Source of the DNA: a bacterium | GTDB lineage: Bacteria; Desulfobacterota; JAPLJL01 | Direction: 5' to 3' | DNA length: 57,154 nucleotides | Assembly: GCA_028713675.1 (NCBI GenBank) | Contig: JAQTNV010000021.1 | Coordinates: forward strand, 1 to 57,154 | Part shown: positions 32,781 through 41,309 of the stretch, piece after piece | Position numbering within the stretch: the stretch's first letter is position 1 | Layout: each line of letters starts with the position of its first letter | The notes under the pieces: generated by a model | Seen by the model: only the letters and a program-made list of their open reading frames with translations | Database searches by the model: none | Told to the model about the DNA's origin: nothing | Translations under genes and position numbers: made by a program

Positions 32781-33977
32781 TTAGAGCCCGACGATCGCCA
32801 CGCTGCAGACGGAGGACGCCGGGAAGCCGCCCAGGTTGTGGGTCAGGCCGTAGCGCGGGTTCTTGATCTGGCGCTCGCCCGCCTTGCCCTGGAGTTGCTT
32901 GTACATCTCGTAGATCATCCGGAGGCCGGAGGCCCCGATCGGGTGGCCGAAGCATTTCAGACCGCCGTCCGGCTGACACGGGATTTTCCCAGTCAATTCG
33001 TAAAACCCGTCGTTGATGTCGTTGGGCGCCTTGCCCCGCTCGGAGATCCCGAGGTCTTCGTAGGTTGCCAGCTCGGTGATCGAGAAGCAATCATGCACTT
33101 CCATCATGCTGATCTCTTCGCGCGGGTTCTTGATTCCCGCCTCGGCGTAAGCCCGGCGCGAAGCCTGGACCGTGGTCTCCACGTGGGCCCCGTCCCAGCT
33201 CTGGGTGGCAAGTTCCTCTCCGGAGGTGCCGGCGATCTGGAGGGCCTTCACCAGGACCGGGTCTTTCCGGAGGCTCTTGGCGATCTCCGGGGTGGTCACC
33301 AGCGCGCAGGCCGAACCGTCTGAGACCCCGCAGCAGTCAAAAAGGCCGAGCGGCCAGGCAATGACCGGGGCGTTGAGGACCTGCTCCACCGTCACTTCGC
33401 GGCGGAGATGGGCCTTCGGGTTTTTGGCGCCGTTCTTGTGGCTTTTCACCGAGATCTTAGCCATCGCGGTCTTCCCCTGCTCGGGGGTAAGTCCGTACTT
33501 GGCGAAGTAGCGGGTGGCCATCATCGCGAAACCGCCCGGGGCGGTCATGTTGGCGCTGATCAGCCGGGCCCGGGTGCCCATCGCTGCGCCGAAATCGGGC
33601 AGTCCGCCGTAGCCGATGTCTTTCAGTTTTTCCACTCCCATGGCCAGGGCGATCTTGCAAGCCCCGGACGCCACCGCGTAGACCGCGCCCCGGAAGGCCT
33701 CGGTGCCGCTGGCGCAGAAGTTTTCCACCCGGGATACCGGGGTGAAGGGCAGTTTCAGGGTGGCGGAAAGCGGGATGGCGCTTTTCCCCACGCCGATCTC
33801 CTCGAAACAGGTGCCCAGCCAGGCCGCCCCGATATCCTTGGGATCCACCCCGGAATCCTGCAGGGCCTCTTTAAAGGACTCCACCATCAGATCCTCGGGA
33901 CCTTTATCCCAGCGCTCTCCGAAGGTCGTGCACCCCATCCCCACGATTGCGACTTTATCTTTGATTCCATCTGCCAT
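32781..33977 (-). CDS. Thiolase-family protein (SCP-x/acetyl-CoA acetyltransferase-like)
   Basis: 398 residues. Nucleophile C88 in VENFCASGTEAFRGAVYAV; histidine in MMEVHDCFSITELATYEDLG; C-terminal CFGHPIGASGLRMIYEMYKQL with the second histidine. The HDCF pattern places it with the SCP-x/archaeal thiolases rather than classic AtoB or FadA. AGGAGGC precedes ATG 33977, only 34 bases after the upstream HMG-CoA-synthase/DUF35 gene, so they form an operon. In archaea thiolase, HMG-CoA synthase and DUF35 form one complex that channels acetoacetyl-CoA; the same may hold here. Confidence 0.9.
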   Translation of the reverse strand: MADGIKDKVAIVGMGCTTFGERWDKGPEDLMVESFKEALQDSGVDPKDIGAAWLGTCFEEIGVGKSAIPLSATLKLPFTPVSRVENFCASGTEAFRGAVYAVASGACKIALAMGVEKLKDIGYGGLPDFGAAMGTRARLISANMTAPGGFAMMATRYFAKYGLTPEQGKTAMAKISVKSHKNGAKNPKAHLRREVTVEQVLNAPVIAWPLGLFDCCGVSDGSACALVTTPEIAKSLRKDPVLVKALQIAGTSGEELATQSWDGAHVETTVQASRRAYAEAGIKNPREEISMMEVHDCFSITELATYEDLGISERGKAPNDINDGFYELTGKIPCQPDGGLKCFGHPIGASGLRMIYEMYKQLQGKAGERQIKNPRYGLTHNLGGFPASSVCSVAIVGL

Positions 33978-34011
33978 GATATTTGCCTCCTGTTTTTATA
34001 AATCCCGCTGA

Positions 34012-35460
34012 TTACTTTACGATCGGAACGGCCTTCCAGAAGTACCCGGAGATGCCTCGGACATGGTCGACAAATTTCCGCCGGAAAGAAAGTTCCACCG
34101 GCAGGCCCACCTTCACGTCTTCCAGGGTGCAGTCGGTGAAATCGATCGACGCGCGGCCGCCGCCCTCAAAATCCACGATCCCATAAATGGCGGGCGGGTC
34201 AATGCTGGCGGCCAGCATGTCGGCGGTGTAGCTGAAAATCGTCCCCTTCTTGTCGGCAAACGGGTAAGCCTCCATCTCGTCCATCGACTTGCACTTCGGG
34301 TTCGGACAGACGGCCTGGGGCGGGTAAGCCGGGGTTCCGCATTTTTTGCACTTGCTCCCGACATAAGCCATCACCGCCCGGCGGTTCCGCCAGAGAGCGG
34401 TCACGCTGGTGGGCGGTTCGATTTCACCCCGGATCTGCACATCGACCGGAAGCAGGTTCCGGAATACGCAGTACTTGGTGTAGGCGGTCAGGTCGGCCCG
34501 CTTGGCCAGGTGGCCTTTTACGCCCTTCCGGTCGCGGACCTTTTCGATTTCGGGGGTCACCTCGAAAGCCAACGCGTCGGCGCCGTTCCCGTAGCCGACC
34601 AGGAGGAGCTTGTCCCCCGGTTTGGATGTCTCCAGGGCCGCAGCCAGCATCACCAGCGGCTGGGCGGCGCCGGCGTCACCAATCTGCTCGAAAAGATTGG
34701 CCTGCAGCCGGTCCGGGGCGATCTTGCCTTTCTTGGCGATGGCCTGATGCTCGCGGGTAAAGGGGCAGTTGAAAATAACCTTGTTAAATCCGTCCAGCGG
34801 CAGCTTGGTCTTTTTCAGGAAGCCCATGACCGCCTCTCCGATGATCTGGCCGTAACCCTGTTCGCGGACCCAGCGGTCTTCCCAGCTGCGGTCAAACTGC
34901 ATATCCTCAGACCGGTAGTGGTCCACAAAATCGTAGGTAAGCGAATACGCGCCTTGAAATTCGGCGATTACGTTTTCGCTTCCGAGAAGAACCGCCGCGC
35001 CGGCGTCCCCGTAGACCTGCTCCTGGAGGCTGCCCATCCGCCCCAGGCGGCAGTCGGCGCTCGCCACCAGGACGTTCCCGCCGTTGGCCTTGACGTTATC
35101 GAGCCCGGCCAGCATCGCGCTGGTCCCGGCCTTGGTGCAATCGGTCAGGTCGGCCGTGCGGATGCCCGGTTTCAGGTCCAGGGCCGTGGCCACGATCCCG
35201 GCGTTCTGGCGTTCCCGGTACGGAAGCGAGGTGGAGGCCAGGTAAAGGGCATCGATCTGGGACCGGTCCCGGCCCTTTAGGCAATCGAGGCTCGCGCTCA
35301 CGGCCATCGTGATCGAGTCTTCGTCGAAATTTGCCACCGCCTTTTCCCCCTGGGCCACACCCATCGTCACCGGATTGAACCATCCCATGTTCATGAAGAC
35401 GGTCATCCGGGAAAGCCGGTACCTGGGGACAAAGGCTCCAAACGAAGTAATTCCCACCAT
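34012..35460 (-). CDS. HMG-CoA-synthase-like protein fused to DUF35 zinc-ribbon/OB domain
   Basis: 482 residues. The N-terminal about 340 residues are a thiolase-fold HMG-CoA synthase/KAS III-like domain: GITSFGAFVPRYRLSR and catalytic C108 in ADLTDCTKAGTSAMLAGLDN. The C-terminal about 120 residues are DUF35: zinc ribbon CKKCGTPAYPPQAVCPNPKC, then the OB-fold strand GTIFSYTADMLAASIDPPAIYGIVDFEGGGR. In archaea these are separate genes; here they are one polypeptide. GGGGGTT precedes the ATG. The next gene is the thiolase, as in the archaeal operon. It may make an HMG-CoA-like branched product, or work backwards in degradation. Confidence 0.88.
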   Translation of the reverse strand: MVGITSFGAFVPRYRLSRMTVFMNMGWFNPVTMGVAQGEKAVANFDEDSITMAVSASLDCLKGRDRSQIDALYLASTSLPYRERQNAGIVATALDLKPGIRTADLTDCTKAGTSAMLAGLDNVKANGGNVLVASADCRLGRMGSLQEQVYGDAGAAVLLGSENVIAEFQGAYSLTYDFVDHYRSEDMQFDRSWEDRWVREQGYGQIIGEAVMGFLKKTKLPLDGFNKVIFNCPFTREHQAIAKKGKIAPDRLQANLFEQIGDAGAAQPLVMLAAALETSKPGDKLLLVGYGNGADALAFEVTPEIEKVRDRKGVKGHLAKRADLTAYTKYCVFRNLLPVDVQIRGEIEPPTSVTALWRNRRAVMAYVGSKCKKCGTPAYPPQAVCPNPKCKSMDEMEAYPFADKKGTIFSYTADMLAASIDPPAIYGIVDFEGGGRASIDFTDCTLEDVKVGLPVELSFRRKFVDHVRGISGYFWKAVPIVK

Positions 35461-35634
35461 TGGTTTAACCCCCTTTCAGTAAATTAAATAAATATCTATT
35501 TCCTTACTGCCGGGTCAAGATTAGAAAAAAAATGGGAACAAATCAATGCGGTATATACCCGGGACTAAATTCGCCGAATTAGGATCAACCGGCGCGCTTG
35601 CCTTGACAGTCATCCGGCTCTGATATACAGCTAA

Positions 35635-35643
35635 TGCTATAAT
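35635..35643 (+). promoter_or_regulatory. Extended -10 promoter for the DctP-type gene
   Basis: TGCTATAAT is a perfect extended -10 (TGN plus TATAAT), 53 bases before ATG 35697. A TTGACA at 35603-35608 pairs only poorly in distance. AGAAAGGAG follows as ribosome-binding site at about 35682-35690. Confidence 0.6.
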
Positions 35644-35696
35644 GGTTGTTCCTAAATCTCCTCACGCAAAATTAAAATAGAGAAAGGAGTTTTATC

Positions 35697-36926
35697 ATGA
35701 CCAGGAAAATACTTTTCTCCTGTTTATTCATTTATTTCTCCTGTTTATTCATTCTTCTCTCCTTTTCCGTGCCGGCCGGTTCAGCCGAAACCCCCGGCAA
35801 AGCCGCCTATGTGATTAAATGGGGCACCATCGCTCCGGAAAACACGGTCTGGGGCAATATCACCATGCAGGCCTCCAAAGAAATGGAGGAGAAAAGCGGC
35901 GGAAGAATTAAAAACATCTGGTACTTCGGGGGGGTAATGGGGGATGAACCCGATATGATCCGGAAGGCCCGGATCAACCAGCTCCAGGGCATGGCCCTCC
36001 TGACCATCGGGATTTCCAAGCTCATGCCCGAGCTGACGTCTTTGTCGCTTCCCTTTCTTTTCAGTAATTACGATGAGGTGGATTGCACTTTCAAACAGGT
36101 CTGGCCCATGGTCGAGGAAATCGCCGATCAGAAGGGTTATGTAGTGCTCGGGCGCGCCGATGTCGGCTTCAGCGTGTTCTTCTCCAAGGATAATCTTGAG
36201 GATCATAAGCAATTAAAGAAAACTAAAGTCTGGAAGTGGTCCGGCCTGGATCTGCCCATGGAGGAGTTGGCGGGCTGGATCTTCGGGATGGCCAATTTCG
36301 TCACGCTTTCCCTGCCCGATGTCCTGACCGCCCTGCAGACCGGGATGGTGGACACCGTTTACGCCACCTATTACACGGCGGTCGCCCTGCAATGGCAGAC
36401 CCAGTTCAAATACATGACCGATGTGGATGCTCTCGGAGGGGCCTATGCCCCGGCCCTGCTGCTGATCAAAAAAGACGTATTTAACTCGATGCCTCCGGAC
36501 CTGCAGAAGATCATCCGGGAGACTTGCGACAAGCATTTCACCGGCCTGCGCCTGGGCCTCCGCAAAGACGAGGCCCAAGCCAAGCAGGAACTCGTCAAAC
36601 GCGGGATCAAATTTACCCGGATTGACCCAGTACTTTATAATCTGGGAAGAAAATGCATGGATCTGTCGATTTACGACTATTATCGCAAACCCGAGGTGGA
36701 CCTTGAGTTTCTCCGCGCAAACGTTACCAAATGCCTGGAAGACCTTCACGCGACGGCAGCGAAGGATTTGAATATTCCCCAGCCCACCCCGGAAGGCATT
36801 GATAAGCTGGTCAAGGTTTTTACCGGCATGGAGGAAAGGTTCTTTTCCCACAAGGTGGTCAACCGGATCCTCCAGGCCCGGGACCAGTGCGTCATGCCAG
36901 AGAAAGCCTCCCCGAAATCGAAATGA
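35697..36926 (+). CDS. DctP-type TRAP solute-binding protein
   Basis: 409 residues. Signal peptide (about 1-30, ending PAGSAE) partly encoded by a tandem 21-base duplication (35717-35758). Then the DctP fold: YVIKWGTIAPENTVWGNITMQASKEMEEKSGGRIKNIWYFGGVMGDEP, with the family hinge LDLPMEELAGWIFGMANFVTLSLPDVLTALQTGMVDTVYATY. It would bind an organic acid or similar ligand in the periplasm. No DctQ or DctM membrane subunits lie near it, so it is an orphan here. It ends at a bidirectional terminator. Confidence 0.88.
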   Translation: MTRKILFSCLFIYFSCLFILLSFSVPAGSAETPGKAAYVIKWGTIAPENTVWGNITMQASKEMEEKSGGRIKNIWYFGGVMGDEPDMIRKARINQLQGMALLTIGISKLMPELTSLSLPFLFSNYDEVDCTFKQVWPMVEEIADQKGYVVLGRADVGFSVFFSKDNLEDHKQLKKTKVWKWSGLDLPMEELAGWIFGMANFVTLSLPDVLTALQTGMVDTVYATYYTAVALQWQTQFKYMTDVDALGGAYAPALLLIKKDVFNSMPPDLQKIIRETCDKHFTGLRLGLRKDEAQAKQELVKRGIKFTRIDPVLYNLGRKCMDLSIYDYYRKPEVDLEFLRANVTKCLEDLHATAAKDLNIPQPTPEGIDKLVKVFTGMEERFFSHKVVNRILQARDQCVMPEKASPKSK

Positions 36927-36976
36927 TGTTTTCCGGGTTCCCTCCCGGGAGAATCCGGACATAATCCGCCGGAAAT

Positions 36977-37013
36977 AAAGCGGGCCGGGGGTATTCACCC
37001 CGGCCCGCTTTTT
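36977..37013. terminator. Strong bidirectional terminator
   Basis: Fourteen-base stem AAAGCGGGCCGGGG (36977-36990) / CCCCGGCCCGCTTT (36998-37011), loop GTATTCA, T tract on the right. It serves the DctP gene and probably the convergent SCP2 gene. Confidence 0.9.
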
Positions 37014-37033
37014 ATCCGCTGTTTCGGAATAAA

Positions 37034-37654
37034 CTATCCCTTTTTGCCCATCATTCCCTGAGCGAGAGGCATGAGCTTGATCAGCAGGCTGATGTCTCCC
37101 TTGACCTTGATTTTACCGCCCATGAAGGCCACCTGGGGGTCAATCTTCCCGCCGGCGATGTCCTTGAAATCCTGCTGCTGCATGGTAATGACGGCCGCCG
37201 GAGCATCCCCTTTGTTGAAGCGGGTGATATTCCGGAAGGGCTCTTTGCCCGGGCGGACAATCTGGATCTCCATTTTGCCCTTGGCCGCCTTCATCACGTC
37301 ATAATTCTTCTTGGTAACCTGGAACCGGGAAGGATCCAGCATCTGTTCCAGGAGCACTCCGCCCAGTTCGCTGTCCTTGGAGATTGAATCCCGCCAATCC
37401 GCGACCGAGTTCTCGATCTCGATCATCGGGCTGGGAATTCCCCCTTCCACGACCTCGATTTTCTTGCCGTCAATAACCTTCACGCAATACTTTCCTCCGC
37501 CGTCCCCAATTACGTTGAACTGGAGGGAGACCTCCGTTCCGTCCATCCCCTGGATGTTGGTCTCCTTGATCGCCTTGCCCAGGGCGTCGGGCACGTACTG
37601 TCCAAAAAACTCCTTCAGGCTGATCCCCTCTTTCGGAAATTCAATCTTTGCCAT
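37034..37654 (-). CDS. SCP2 sterol-binding-domain protein
   Basis: 206 residues, an SCP2-like fold: VSLQFNVIGDGGGKYCVKVIDGKKIEVVEGG, then IEIENSVADWRDSIS, and the C-terminal FKDIAGGKIDPQVAFMGGKIKVKGDISLLIKLMPL, which is the hallmark of SCP2 domains (gGkxxPqxAfmxGKlkixGDmxlaxkL). The domain binds sterols, acyl-CoAs or other lipids. The protein is about twice a minimal SCP2 domain, and the N-terminal half may be a second, diverged copy. AAAGGAG precedes the ATG. It possibly delivers a hydrophobic acyl substrate to the nearby CoA enzymes. Confidence 0.86.
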   Translation of the reverse strand: MAKIEFPKEGISLKEFFGQYVPDALGKAIKETNIQGMDGTEVSLQFNVIGDGGGKYCVKVIDGKKIEVVEGGIPSPMIEIENSVADWRDSISKDSELGGVLLEQMLDPSRFQVTKKNYDVMKAAKGKMEIQIVRPGKEPFRNITRFNKGDAPAAVITMQQQDFKDIAGGKIDPQVAFMGGKIKVKGDISLLIKLMPLAQGMMGKKG

Positions 37655-37713
37655 TTCTCGTTCTCCTTTCTGGTTATACGGTTTACCTTATTCCAAACTA
37701 TCTGCTAATAAAA

Positions 37714-38343
37714 TTATTCCAGTTTCTGTTCCTTCAATAATCTGATTATTTCGGCGATTTGTTGTTCGATAGTCAAAGTCCGGTGGCGGTAGCGCCACGA
37801 ATATTCGGCGAAAAAAAGGGGCCAGCTATCGGGGCGGATCCCTCTTTTGACCGCAAACTTCTCTTCCAGGTATTTTTCAAATCTTTTCCCCCCTGAGAGA
37901 GAAAATGCCCGGGACGCCAGCCGGGAAAAGGATTCCCGGGTTCCGGAAAATACGGCCAATTCCCGCCTGATCCGTCGAGAGATCGAACCCACCCGGCCCT
38001 GAGATTCCGTATCCGGGACCAGATTCGTCAGGATTTTTCCTCCCCGGCGGATAAACCGAAAAACCTGGTATTCCTCCTGCAGATCCCGAAGCATCGCCGC
38101 CCTGGCCCGGTTTAAAGCCCGCATCACCCGCCATCGGTTGATCCCGGTCTCGCTGGAGATCTTTTCACTGGAAAAGTCATGCAGGAACCCGGCCAGGATT
38201 TCCTCCCATTTCGATGTCTCCAGATTAAGAGGCAGCCGGTCCGGCCGCCATTCATACCGGCACCTGAGGCATCTGACCTTCCCTCGTCGAACAACGTATG
38301 CCTTTTGAAAAGAGCATTTGGGACATTTATGACGTTTAGTCAT
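37714..38343 (-). CDS. Degenerate IS1595-like transposase-derived protein
   Basis: 209 residues. The N-terminal zinc ribbon CPKCSFQKAYVVRRGKVRCLRC and helix-turn-helix (DFSSEKISSETGINRWRVMRALNRARAAM) match IS1595/ISXO2 transposases. The middle (FRFIRRGGKILTNLVPDTESQG) and end (FEKYLEEKFAVKRGIRPDSWPL, then FFAEYSWRYRHR) align with remains of the DDE fold. The first acidic strand (VDETYFGG) is deleted, the TDG aspartate is replaced, and the last catalytic glutamate position holds lysine (by eye). The frame is intact, so it may be a domesticated DNA-binding protein rather than plain decay. No terminal inverted repeats were found beside it. Confidence 0.65.
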   Translation of the reverse strand: MTKRHKCPKCSFQKAYVVRRGKVRCLRCRYEWRPDRLPLNLETSKWEEILAGFLHDFSSEKISSETGINRWRVMRALNRARAAMLRDLQEEYQVFRFIRRGGKILTNLVPDTESQGRVGSISRRIRRELAVFSGTRESFSRLASRAFSLSGGKRFEKYLEEKFAVKRGIRPDSWPLFFAEYSWRYRHRTLTIEQQIAEIIRLLKEQKLE

Positions 38344-38434
38344 GTCATAAGCACAATGATATTTTGTGGCTACAATATCACTGTTGCTTTATTGTCAGCT
38401 TCATCTGATCCATTGTCAAGTAGAAAATAAAAAA

Positions 38435-38458
38435 TCCCGGAAAAGCCTTGTTCCGGGA
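38435..38458 (-). terminator. Terminator of the racemase gene
   Basis: Read on the minus strand: TCCCGGAA, eight-base loop, TTCCGGGA, then TTTTTTATTTT (bases 38424-38434 on the plus strand are A-rich). Confidence 0.85.
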
Positions 38459-38488
38459 CGTTGGGCTGGCCTGATAATTATGAAATCT

Positions 38489-39667
38489 TCAAATTACTTT
38501 TTTCTGCTTGAGCTCCCGGATCTGCCCGTCATCGAGACCGAGCCCCTTCAATACCTCTTCGGTATGCTGGCCGAAGGTGGGAGACGGGGAATGTTTCCGC
38601 TCGGGACAGCCCGAAATCCGGATCGGGGTCCGGACCTGGTCCACCGGCCCTTCGGTGGGGTGATCCATTTTGAAAAAAAGCCCCCGTTTTTTTGTCTGGG
38701 GATGGTCCCGAACCTCGGCGAGCGAAAGCACCGGCTCGCAGCAGGCATCCCGTTTCGCGAAGATCTCCGTCCACTCGTCCCGGTTTTTTCCCCGGAAAAT
38801 CTGTTTCAGCTCCGTGATCACCTCTTCCCGCCTCGGTCCGGAGGCAAACTGGTCCTTGATCAGGTCCTTCCGGCCGATGGCCCCGCAGAAGTCCTCCCAG
38901 AACTTGGGCTCGAGGGCCCCCACGGACATGGCCTTCCCGTCCGCGGTCTCGAAAACCTGGTAGCATGGGTAAAGCCCGTTCAGCCGAATACCTTCCAGCC
39001 CGGGGTTCGTACCGGCGGTCAGCGCGGTAATGAAATGCGAGGTCAGAAAGGAAAGCGCCCCGTCCATCATGGAAACATCGATGAACCTTCCCTGCCCGTC
39101 CCGGTTCCGGAGCTGGAGGGTCGCCAGGATGGAAATGACCGCGTAGAGGCTTCCGCCCCCGATATCGGCGATCTGGGCCCCCGGGATCGCGGGCCGGTCG
39201 CCCTTCCACCCGGTCAGGCCGGTGATCCCGGCCAGGCTGATGTAGTTCAGGTCGTGCCCGGCGCGGTCGCGGTTGGGCCCTTCCTGTCCGTAGCCGGAAA
39301 TGGCGCAGTAGATCAACCGGGAATTAACCTTTTGCAGATCCTCGAAACCCAGGCCCAGCTTGGCCATTACACCCGGCCGGAAAGACTCGATGACAATATC
39401 CGCCTGCTCCGCGAGCCGCCGGAAGATTTCCCTGCCCTCCGGGGCCTTCAGGTTCAATTTGACGCTTTTTTTGTTTCGATTCAGTGAAACGAAATAGGTG
39501 GATTCTTTTTTTACGAACGGGGCGTAATTGCGGACATAATCACCCGCCCCCGGCTCTTCGATCTTGATGATGTCGGCCCCGAGATCTCCCAGAATCAAGG
39601 TCGCAAAAGGGCCGGGCAGAAGCCGGGTCAGATCAAGAATTTTTATTCCTTCAAGTGGAAGCGTCAT
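38489..39667 (-). CDS. Family III CoA-transferase fold; alpha-methylacyl-CoA racemase-like
   Basis: 392 residues of the CaiB/BaiF fold (GIKILDLTRLLPGPFATLILGDLGADIIKIEEP at the N terminus). RAGHDLNYISLAG and QIADIGGGSLYA supply the histidine and aspartate that racemise 2-methylacyl-CoAs in AMACR, so I favour racemase over CoA transferase; the transferase-type aspartate region (DVSMMDGAL) is also present. It would interconvert R and S forms of branched acyl-CoAs before beta-oxidation. GGAGGGAGATAA precedes ATG. It is divergent from the acyl-CoA dehydrogenase gene, possibly with a shared control region. Confidence 0.85.
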   Translation of the reverse strand: MTLPLEGIKILDLTRLLPGPFATLILGDLGADIIKIEEPGAGDYVRNYAPFVKKESTYFVSLNRNKKSVKLNLKAPEGREIFRRLAEQADIVIESFRPGVMAKLGLGFEDLQKVNSRLIYCAISGYGQEGPNRDRAGHDLNYISLAGITGLTGWKGDRPAIPGAQIADIGGGSLYAVISILATLQLRNRDGQGRFIDVSMMDGALSFLTSHFITALTAGTNPGLEGIRLNGLYPCYQVFETADGKAMSVGALEPKFWEDFCGAIGRKDLIKDQFASGPRREEVITELKQIFRGKNRDEWTEIFAKRDACCEPVLSLAEVRDHPQTKKRGLFFKMDHPTEGPVDQVRTPIRISGCPERKHSPSPTFGQHTEEVLKGLGLDDGQIRELKQKKVI

Positions 39668-39889
39668 TATGATTATCTCCCTCCCTGCTCCTGACGGATT
39701 AGCGAAATGATCTTAATTATTGCGTTTCTTTCCGTCAAGAAGTTTTTAACCGGGGAAAGAGACACCCAGCGACATCATCTCTGGCGCCGGACTGAAAAAA
39801 TATTTTACGGATTTATATATATTTACAGCCGGTTTTTAGGTAAAATCTCAAAATTCCAGTTTCATCTCCATGGAGAAAGGAAGACAGGC

Positions 39890-41131
39890 ATGTACCGGGA
39901 TAAGCTTTTAAATGAAATTCTAGGTGAAGAAGACCGGATCCTGATAGATCTCCTCCAGAATTACTGCGCCGCCGAAATCCTGCCGGTCCGCCAGCAGATT
40001 GATGATGACCACGACCACGTAATCGTTCACCGCATCCTCCAGGGCCTGGCCGACCTCGGAATGGTCCGGGCCGTCTGGCCGGCGGAATACGGCGGCGGAG
40101 GCGTCACCTCCACGGTCACCTCTTTCCTGGCCGTCGAAGAGATTGCCCGCGGCGACAGCGGAATCGCAGTGGCGGTTTCCTGCTGTACCTGGGCGATCTA
40201 CCCCGCCCTGCTTGCCCCCAACAAAAGGGTTCTGGACGACTTCGCCCCTCTTTTCTGCGGCGATCAGGTAAAGATCGGATGCTTCAATATGACCGAGTCG
40301 GGCGGTCCCCAGGGCGGAGGCGGCTGCGACATCGAAAACATCAAGAACCAGGGCCGCCGGATCAGAACCACCGCCCGCCGGGAAGGCGATCAATGGGTTC
40401 TCAACGGCCAGAAGATCTGGGCCACCAACTCCGGGATCGCCGATCTTTACCTGATGGTCTGCACCACCGATCCCGGCCAGGGGGATGAAGGGATCGCCCT
40501 GATTTATGTTCCCTGCCCGACCTCCGGACTCTCCTTCGGCAAGTTCGAAAACAAGGCCGGGATGCAGGGCGACCGCAATACCACCACATACCTGGAAAAT
40601 GTCCGGGTTCCCCTGGAATACCGGGCGGCCGGGCCGGGACGGGACGCCGAGCTTTTTCATGTCAATCTCGCCCTGGGCCGGATCGGAAGCGCGGCGATGT
40701 CGGTCGGGAACGCCCAGGGGGCCTTCGAGCGGGTGATGGACTTTGCCTCCGATCGGGTGGTGGGCGTCACCCCCAAACCGATCCGCCAGCACTCCATCGC
40801 CGCCGGGATGCTGGCCGACATGATCATCGGGATAGAAACCGCCCGTTCTTTTTACGTCCAGGCCGCCTACAAGTTCGACCGGCCGGAAGAATACGGGGCC
40901 CGGCATTCCGCCGAGCAGCTTTCCCGGGCCTCGATCGCCAAGGTCTACGCCGCGGACATGGCGGTGATGGTCACCAACCGGGCGATGGAACTCATGGGCT
41001 CCTACGGCTACACCCGCGATTACGACGTGGAAAAATACTGGCGCGACTGCAAGATCATCCAGCTCTGGGAAGGCGGCGCCCAGCTCGGCCGCTTCGACGT
41101 CTGCCGGGCCTACTATGATCTGGAAATTTAA
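39890..41131 (+). CDS. Acyl-CoA dehydrogenase
   Basis: 413 residues from ATG 39890, chosen because GGAGAAAGGAAG lies just upstream and normal acyl-CoA dehydrogenase sequence starts there; the frame is open to 39707 but that part is unrelated. Signatures: CFNMTESGGPQGGGG (FAD/substrate loop), WVLNGQKIWATNSGIADL, FASDRVVG in place of the usual R-Q-F-G-xP, and MGSYGYTRDYDVEKYWRDCKIIQLWEGGAQLGR. The glutamate in WEGG is the catalytic base. It introduces a 2,3 double bond into an acyl-CoA, with electrons passing to ETF. Confidence 0.92.
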   Translation: MYRDKLLNEILGEEDRILIDLLQNYCAAEILPVRQQIDDDHDHVIVHRILQGLADLGMVRAVWPAEYGGGGVTSTVTSFLAVEEIARGDSGIAVAVSCCTWAIYPALLAPNKRVLDDFAPLFCGDQVKIGCFNMTESGGPQGGGGCDIENIKNQGRRIRTTARREGDQWVLNGQKIWATNSGIADLYLMVCTTDPGQGDEGIALIYVPCPTSGLSFGKFENKAGMQGDRNTTTYLENVRVPLEYRAAGPGRDAELFHVNLALGRIGSAAMSVGNAQGAFERVMDFASDRVVGVTPKPIRQHSIAAGMLADMIIGIETARSFYVQAAYKFDRPEEYGARHSAEQLSRASIAKVYAADMAVMVTNRAMELMGSYGYTRDYDVEKYWRDCKIIQLWEGGAQLGRFDVCRAYYDLEI

Positions 41132-41221
41132 AATTAACGAATGTAGATTGACGATTGACGAATAAAAACCAATATGTGATTTGATTTAAACTCGGAATTT
41201 GATTTAAATTTTAGCTTTAAT

Positions 41222-41306
41222 TTGAACCTTGAACCTTGAACCTTGAACCTTGAACCCTATTTTTCAATCGTCAATCGTCAATCGTCAATCGTAAATCGTA
41301 AATATT
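41222..41306. repeat. Two heptamer arrays, TTGAACC and CAATCGT
   Basis: Five perfect TTGAACC units (41222-41256) are followed by four perfect CAATCGT units plus AAATCGT (41265-41299). GTAGATT/GACGATT-type units occur at about 41143-41162. This is the cleanest example of the seven-base arrays in the window. Confidence 0.95.
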
Positions 41307-41309
41307 TAT

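Noticed and set aside
39707..39889. Upstream extension of the acyl-CoA dehydrogenase
   Set aside because: The 61 extra codons have no homology to the family and a strong ribosome site precedes ATG 39890.
41222..41306. CRISPR or phase-variable promoter array
   Set aside because: Perfect heptamers without spacers; no promoter elements arranged around them. Reported as tandem repeats instead.
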